From: Collinsella aerofaciens
GTDB taxonomy: Bacteria; Actinomycetota; Coriobacteriia; Coriobacteriales; Coriobacteriaceae
Assembly (NCBI GenBank): GCA_030841765.1
Contig: JAUUSS010000087.1
Coordinates: 1-9,869 of the forward strand
Direction of reading: 5' to 3'
DNA: 9,869 nt
Shown here one piece after another: positions 5,605-9,869 of this stretch (positions within the stretch are counted from its first letter, which is position 1; every line of letters starts with the position of its first letter). A program made the position numbers and the translations under genes. The notes beneath the pieces were generated by a model, which searched no databases, had not been told where the DNA came from, and was given only the letters and a program-made list of their open reading frames with translations.

Positions 5605-6308
5605 TGCAAAAACGCATCACCATCTTTGATACCGTCCGCGGGCTTACGATGATTTCAATGGCAGGTTTTCACGCTTGCTACGATCTTGCCTACCTGTACG
5701 ACTGGGATATGCCCTGGTTTACCCAGACTGTCTTTCAAGACATCTGGCGCGCCAGCATCAGCTGGGTATTTTTGTTTATCGCGGGTTGGATGTGCACCCT
5801 TTCGCGCAACAATATCAAACGTGCCGCCAAATACGCCTTAGCAGCACTCGTCGTCTGGTTGGCAACAACACTTGTCTCAGTTGACGATTCGGTTAATTTT
5901 GGCATCATCTACTGCATGGCCGCATGTACCGGCATCGTGGCGTTGACCGATCCCGTCCTTAAGAAGATATCGGCGAGATGGGGCATGTCGCTATGCCTTG
6001 TGTTGTTCGCCCTCACCTGGAGTATCCCCAAAACGATCTACCCTGTCCCCTACCTGGCGTGGCTGGGATTTCCGAGCCTTGGGTTTGTTTCAGGTGATTA
6101 CTACCCCATCATCCCGTTTATCTTTATGTATCTTGCAGGATACTTCGCCGCACATATAGCGCAGGGAATCGATAAGACCGCCCTAAGCTGGGCCTACGCC
6201 AACCCCCTGCCGGCGCTCGCCAGCCTTGGACGTCATGCACTCCCCTTTTATCTGCTGCATCAACCCATTATTCTGGGCTTTTTGGAGCTCGTCTACTCGG
6301 TGCGATAA
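5604..6308 (+). CDS. DUF1624 / HGSNAT-catalytic-like integral membrane protein
   Basis: A 234-residue membrane protein with about seven hydrophobic segments (roughly 12-30, 50-66, 75-93, 98-115, 126-142, 166-188, 212-232). I recognise the heparan-alpha-glucosaminide N-acetyltransferase catalytic-like family (DUF1624, PF07786). The evidence is the N-terminal FDTVRGLTMISMAGFHACYD (8-27), FLFIAGWM (56-63) and the C-terminal LGRHALPFYLLHQPIILG (208-225). Relatives are thought to move acyl groups across or onto envelope glycans, but the bacterial substrate is unknown. The start codon shares one base with the lexA stop (TAATG), so translation is coupled and expression probably follows lexA. The 3' end overlaps the convergent hflX gene by 16 bp. 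Confidence 0.82.
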   Translation: MQKRITIFDTVRGLTMISMAGFHACYDLAYLYDWDMPWFTQTVFQDIWRASISWVFLFIAGWMCTLSRNNIKRAAKYALAALVVWLATTLVSVDDSVNFGIIYCMAACTGIVALTDPVLKKISARWGMSLCLVLFALTWSIPKTIYPVPYLAWLGFPSLGFVSGDYYPIIPFIFMYLAGYFAAHIAQGIDKTALSWAYANPLPALASLGRHALPFYLLHQPIILGFLELVYSVR

Positions 6309-7582
6309 CGCTTGAGCCGCGGCGCGATACGGGCCGGCAGCTTCGCCACAATACGAACGCCGTCCTCAAGATATTCCTCGTGCAAAAGGGTTCCCTGCTC
6401 ATGCACCAGCGTGATGAGGGCGCCCTCGCGATACGGGATATCAGCAGAGAGCAACACATCGGTAGCAGCCGCCTCACGAGCAATACGGTCGACGAAATCG
6501 TCGAGTCCCTCGCCCGTCTGGGCCGAGAACAGCACGGCCTCGGGATAGCGACGACGGAAGCTCAGACGATCAACGCTATCGAGAAGATCGATTTTATTGA
6601 ATACGGTCAGCGTTAAACGCTCTCCAGCGCCGATCTCATCAAGAACGCGGTCGACAGCCTCAAGCTGCCGCTCATAGTCCTCGTCAGACGCATCTACGAC
6701 TTTGAGAATTAGATCGGCACCCAACACCTCGGACAGCGTCGATTTAAAGGCATCGACCAGACCATGCGGCAGCTTTTGAATAAAGCCGACGGTATCAGTA
6801 ATCGTCATGCCGCGACCGCCGGGCAGGCGATACGAACGCGTCGTCGGGTCGAGCGTAGCAAACAGCTTGTCCTGCGAAAGTACCGTAGAGCCGGTCAGGC
6901 GATTGAGCAACGTCGATTTACCGGCATTGGTATAACCGGCTAACGCGACGCGAAACGCCGGTGACTCAATGCGGCTCTTGGACTGGACATCGCGATGCTG
7001 TTCAACCTGCTTGAGCTCACGACGAAGCGCGGCAATCTTATTGCGAATCAAGCGACGGTCAACCTCGAGCTGGCTTTCACCCTGGCCAAAGCGCGAACCG
7101 ATGCCGCCGCGCGTCTGCTCCTTGGCAAGATGGCTCCACATGCCACGCAGACGAGGCAACAGATATTGAAGCTGCGCCAGCTGCACCTGTAGACGACCCT
7201 CGCGCGTCTGGGCATGCAGGCCGAAAATATCAAGAATGAGCGCCGTGCGATCGATGATCTTAACCGGTTCGCCCACGGCCTTCTCCAGATAGGACTGCTG
7301 TGAAGGCGTCAGATCGTCGTCAAAAATAACGACATCGGCATCCATGCGATGCACTAAGCCGCACAGCTCTTCAACCTTGCCGGAACCGATAAACGATTTA
7401 GGATAGGGTTTAACCAGTCGCTGCGACAAACGAGCAACACACCGGGCGCCAGCCGTGTGCGCCAGGCGCTCAAGCTCATCGAGCGAGCGATCGAGCGGCC
7501 ACGCATTGTCGCGCCACTCGACGCCGACAAGAATGGCACGCTCAGGCTCGGGTGCTGTGGGAACGAGGGGAAACCGGGCCAT
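6293..7582 (-). CDS. hflX: GTPase HflX (ribosome-associated)
   Basis: A GTPase that binds the 50S subunit or the 70S ribosome and, in studied bacteria, splits stalled ribosomes under stress. The 429 residues are the usual length. The N-terminal HflX domain spans about 15-125 (ILVGVEW at 17-23, SFIGSGKVEEL at 63-73). The glycine-rich linker RGGIGSRFGQGESQLEVDRR (158-177) and a coiled region follow. The G domain has G1 GYTNAGKST (216-224), G2 FATLDPTTR (241-249), G3 DTVGF (263-267), G4 NKID (329-332) and G5 SAQTG (353-357), all intact. It is the third gene of miaB-miaA-hflX; its ATG overlaps the miaA stop by one base (TGATG). Its stop lies inside the convergent DUF1624 gene, and no terminator is visible there. 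Confidence 0.96.
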   Translation of the reverse strand: MARFPLVPTAPEPERAILVGVEWRDNAWPLDRSLDELERLAHTAGARCVARLSQRLVKPYPKSFIGSGKVEELCGLVHRMDADVVIFDDDLTPSQQSYLEKAVGEPVKIIDRTALILDIFGLHAQTREGRLQVQLAQLQYLLPRLRGMWSHLAKEQTRGGIGSRFGQGESQLEVDRRLIRNKIAALRRELKQVEQHRDVQSKSRIESPAFRVALAGYTNAGKSTLLNRLTGSTVLSQDKLFATLDPTTRSYRLPGGRGMTITDTVGFIQKLPHGLVDAFKSTLSEVLGADLILKVVDASDEDYERQLEAVDRVLDEIGAGERLTLTVFNKIDLLDSVDRLSFRRRYPEAVLFSAQTGEGLDDFVDRIAREAAATDVLLSADIPYREGALITLVHEQGTLLHEEYLEDGVRIVAKLPARIAPRLKRYRTE

Positions 7583-8520
7583 CAGGCAGCCTCGATGCGA
7601 TGCAAGATATCCTCAACGACCTCATCGACCGTATATTCGTCCATATCGAACCACACAATACGATCGTCGCGCTTAAACCACGAAAGCTGACGCTTGGCAT
7701 AGCGACGCGAACGCATCTTAATGAGTTCACGAGCCTCATCCATAGTCATCACACCGTTAAAAGCATCAATGATTTCTTTGTAGCCAATCGCCTGCATCGA
7801 AGTGAGCGCATCTTCAAGCCCCTGGTCCATAAGGCCACGGACCTCATCAACAAGACCCTGCTCAAACATGAGGTCAACGCGCAGGTTAATGCGCTCGTAA
7901 AGCAGCTCACGATTGCGTGTCAAGCCAAACCACAAGGCATGATAATGCTCACATGGAACACTAAACTGTGACTTTTGCTGTGCGTAGGAAACGCCGTCAT
8001 CATGCATTTCGAGCGCACGAATCACGCGGCGCACATTATGAGGATGAATGACCGCGGCAGACTCAGGATCGCGCTCGGCAAGCAGCTTATGCAGCGCTTC
8101 CTCACCAATGCGCTCGGCAAGTTCCTGATAACCCGCACGGCGATCGTCCTCAAGTTCTCCCGAGGGAAAATCCATCTCATCGAGGGCGGCCTTGAGATAC
8201 AGGCCCGTACCCCCGCAAAACACCGGAAGACGTCCAGACCCGAGCAGGCGCTCAACATGCGCGCGAGCGTCTGCCTGGTAAAGCGCCGCAGAGTACGCGA
8301 CGCCCGGCTCTACGATGTCAACGAGACGCAGAGGCGCCGTACACTCATCGGGCGTCATCTTTGCGGTGCCGATATCCATACCGCGATAGATTTGCATCGC
8401 ATCGCACGACAGCACTTCAGACGAAAGGCGAGCGGCCAAACGGTCAGCGACGTCACTTTTACCAACCGCCGTCGGACCGACGATCGCAACGGCGGAAAGA
8501 CCTGCCCCGGGAGAAATCAT
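7582..8520 (-). CDS. miaA: tRNA dimethylallyltransferase
   Basis: Transfers the dimethylallyl group from DMAPP to N6 of A37 in tRNAs reading U-starting codons, the first step to ms2i6A37. The 312 residues match the family. Motifs: P-loop IVGPTAVGKS (13-22), the catalytic-Asp segment SCDAMQIYRGMDIGTAK (38-54), FCGGTGLY (101-108), HNVRRVIRALE (161-171), SMQAIGYKE (241-249) and SRRYAKRQLSWF (271-282). The last binds tRNA. Translation starts at an ATG overlapping the miaB stop (TAATG), and its own stop overlaps the hflX start. So all three products should be made from one coupled message, and MiaA supplies the substrate of its upstream neighbour MiaB. Confidence 0.97.
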   Translation of the reverse strand: MISPGAGLSAVAIVGPTAVGKSDVADRLAARLSSEVLSCDAMQIYRGMDIGTAKMTPDECTAPLRLVDIVEPGVAYSAALYQADARAHVERLLGSGRLPVFCGGTGLYLKAALDEMDFPSGELEDDRRAGYQELAERIGEEALHKLLAERDPESAAVIHPHNVRRVIRALEMHDDGVSYAQQKSQFSVPCEHYHALWFGLTRNRELLYERINLRVDLMFEQGLVDEVRGLMDQGLEDALTSMQAIGYKEIIDAFNGVMTMDEARELIKMRSRRYAKRQLSWFKRDDRIVWFDMDEYTVDEVVEDILHRIEAA

Positions 8521-9869
8521 TAGCGCGGCTCACCCACAACGGAGCCTGACAAATACCACGTCTTAGCAACGTCGACGTCAACATCAACGATCTTACCGAC
8601 AAGCTGGTCGATGCTATATCCCTCGGGAATGGGCGCATGAACGGTCTGATTCTTGGGGCTCTTGCCCAGCAGCACCGCATCGTTCTTTTTACTCGTACCC
8701 TCAATGAGCGCCGGCACCACGGTATGGAGCTCACCCTGGTTGTACTCGTGCGCTGTCGTCTCGATAACCTTGACCAGACGGTTAAAGCGCTCAAGGATGA
8801 CCTCGTGCGGTGTGGGATCATCAATCTCGGCGGCCGGGGTACCAGCGCGCTTGGAGTAGATGAAGGTATAGGCCTGGGCATAGCGGACCGTCTCGGCAAG
8901 CGAGAGCGTCTGCTCAAAGTCTTCTTCAGTCTCGCCTGGGAAGCCAACGATAATGTCGGTCGAGAGCGCGATATCGGGCATGCGGTTGCGAATGCGATCG
9001 ACCAGGCCCAAATAGTCCTCACGTGTATAACGGCGATTCATCTCTTTGAGGATCCGCGTCGAACCTGACTGGACGGCCAAGTGCAGCTGCGGCATAACGG
9101 CAGGCGTCTCGGCCATGGCGTCGATGGTCTCGGGCAACAGGTCCTTGGGATGCGAAGACGTAAAGAAGATGCGCTCCACACCCGTATCGCCCACGGCACG
9201 CAGCAGATCGGCAAAACGCGGCTTGCCAAACAGATCGCGACCATATGAGTTAACGTTTTGGCCCAGCAGCGTAATCTCACGCACGCCCTGGCGCACCAAA
9301 CCGGTCACCTCGTCGACAATCTCCTCGAAGGGGCGGCTCTTTTCGCGACCGCGCACGTACGGCACGATGCAATAGGTGCAGAAATTATTGCAGCCCGTCA
9401 TGATGGGCACCCAAGCGTGATACTGGGTCTCTCGATGCCACGGCATGCTCATGGCATCCGTATCCTCATGCTCATTGGTGCGGATATGACGCTTGCCGTC
9501 AAGGAACGCCTCGGCAATGAGCTCGGCCACATGTGCGATAGAATGCGTGCCAAAGATGACATTGACGTTATCGACGTTGGTGAGCAGTCCCTCGCCATCA
9601 CGCTGCGCGATGCAGCCGCCCACGGCAACCACACGCTTGCCCGAAGGCGAAGGCGGCAGGCTTTTGCAGGAATTGCACTGACCGTACAGGCGAGTATCGG
9701 CGGCCTCGCGCACGCAGCATGTCATGAAGACAACGATATCGGCATGCTCAAGATCGAGCGCCATGAGGCAACCATACGAATCGAGCAGACCGCTCACGCG
9801 CTCAGAGTCGTGCTGATTCATCTGGCAGCCAAAGGTGACTACCGAAGCTGTCAGCGGTCTTCCGAGTTC
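8520..9869 (-). CDS. miaB: tRNA-2-methylthio-N6-dimethylallyladenosine synthase (5' end outside window)
   Basis: A radical-SAM methylthiotransferase that adds CH3S to C2 of i6A37 in tRNA, using two Fe-S clusters. The frame is open to the window edge (449 residues visible). An internal ATG at 9821 is not the start, because the frame upstream encodes VVTFGCQMNQHDSE, which includes the first cluster cysteine. Counting from the first visible residue, the UPF0004 cluster ligands are Cys15 (FGCQMN), Cys51 (TCCVRE) and Cys86 (GGC). The radical-SAM CxxxCxxC is Cys159, Cys163 and Cys166 in GCNNFCTYC. The C-terminal TRAM domain (about 380-449) ends in SGSVVGEPR. Probably only a few N-terminal residues are missing. 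It is the first visible gene of the miaB-miaA-hflX operon; the promoter is outside the window. Confidence 0.96.
   Translation of the reverse strand, partial: ELGRPLTASVVTFGCQMNQHDSERVSGLLDSYGCLMALDLEHADIVVFMTCCVREAADTRLYGQCNSCKSLPPSPSGKRVVAVGGCIAQRDGEGLLTNVDNVNVIFGTHSIAHVAELIAEAFLDGKRHIRTNEHEDTDAMSMPWHRETQYHAWVPIMTGCNNFCTYCIVPYVRGREKSRPFEEIVDEVTGLVRQGVREITLLGQNVNSYGRDLFGKPRFADLLRAVGDTGVERIFFTSSHPKDLLPETIDAMAETPAVMPQLHLAVQSGSTRILKEMNRRYTREDYLGLVDRIRNRMPDIALSTDIIVGFPGETEEDFEQTLSLAETVRYAQAYTFIYSKRAGTPAAEIDDPTPHEVILERFNRLVKVIETTAHEYNQGELHTVVPALIEGTSKKNDAVLLGKSPKNQTVHAPIPEGYSIDQLVGKIVDVDVDVAKTWYLSGSVVGEPR

Noticed and set aside
9449..9681. Open frames antisense to miaB, miaA and hflX
   Set aside because: They are typical shadow frames of GC-rich coding sequence; the sense frames carry complete family motifs.

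Overview
The window looks like a chromosomal housekeeping segment from a moderately GC-rich actinobacterium, most likely a member of the Coriobacteriia close to Collinsella. This assignment is an inference from the protein sequences, the gene order (miaB-miaA-hflX; a LysM gene divergent from lexA; nrdR-dut) and the Gram-positive LexA operators of GAAC-N4-GTTC type. It is not proven by any marker in the window. No rRNA, tRNA, CRISPR array, transposase or phage gene was seen.

Layout, left to right. (1) Positions 1-451, minus: 5' part of a DUF1836 (MerR-like) regulator whose promoter region carries an imperfect 15-bp inverted repeat. (2) 606-1544, minus: thioredoxin reductase trxB, followed by a hairpin. 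(3) 1662-2963, plus, divergent from trxB: a GT28/MGDG-synthase-type glycosyltransferase. (4) 2964-3403: a 440-bp gap between convergent genes, packed with hairpins. Two of these, plus one shortened copy, share a conserved 58-67 bp core but carry unrelated, self-complementary outer stems. This is the most unusual part of the window. (5) 3404-4799, minus: a LysM membrane protein resembling the SOS cell-division inhibitor YneA, then nrdR, then dut. (6) 4800-4959: the lexA divergent control region with three LexA boxes whose centres are exactly 28 bp apart. (7) 4960-6308, plus: lexA and a translationally coupled DUF1624 membrane protein. (8) 6293-9869, minus: miaB-miaA-hflX, each pair overlapping by one base, with hflX ending inside the DUF1624 gene.

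How the genes fit together. The centre (3404-6308) reads as a DNA-damage and nucleotide-pool neighbourhood. LexA controls itself and a septation inhibitor, and the same minus-strand transcript may continue into the ribonucleotide reductase repressor NrdR and dUTPase. The right end is a translation-quality operon: MiaA and MiaB make ms2i6A37 in tRNA, and HflX rescues or recycles ribosomes. The left end holds thiol redox and envelope glycolipid functions.
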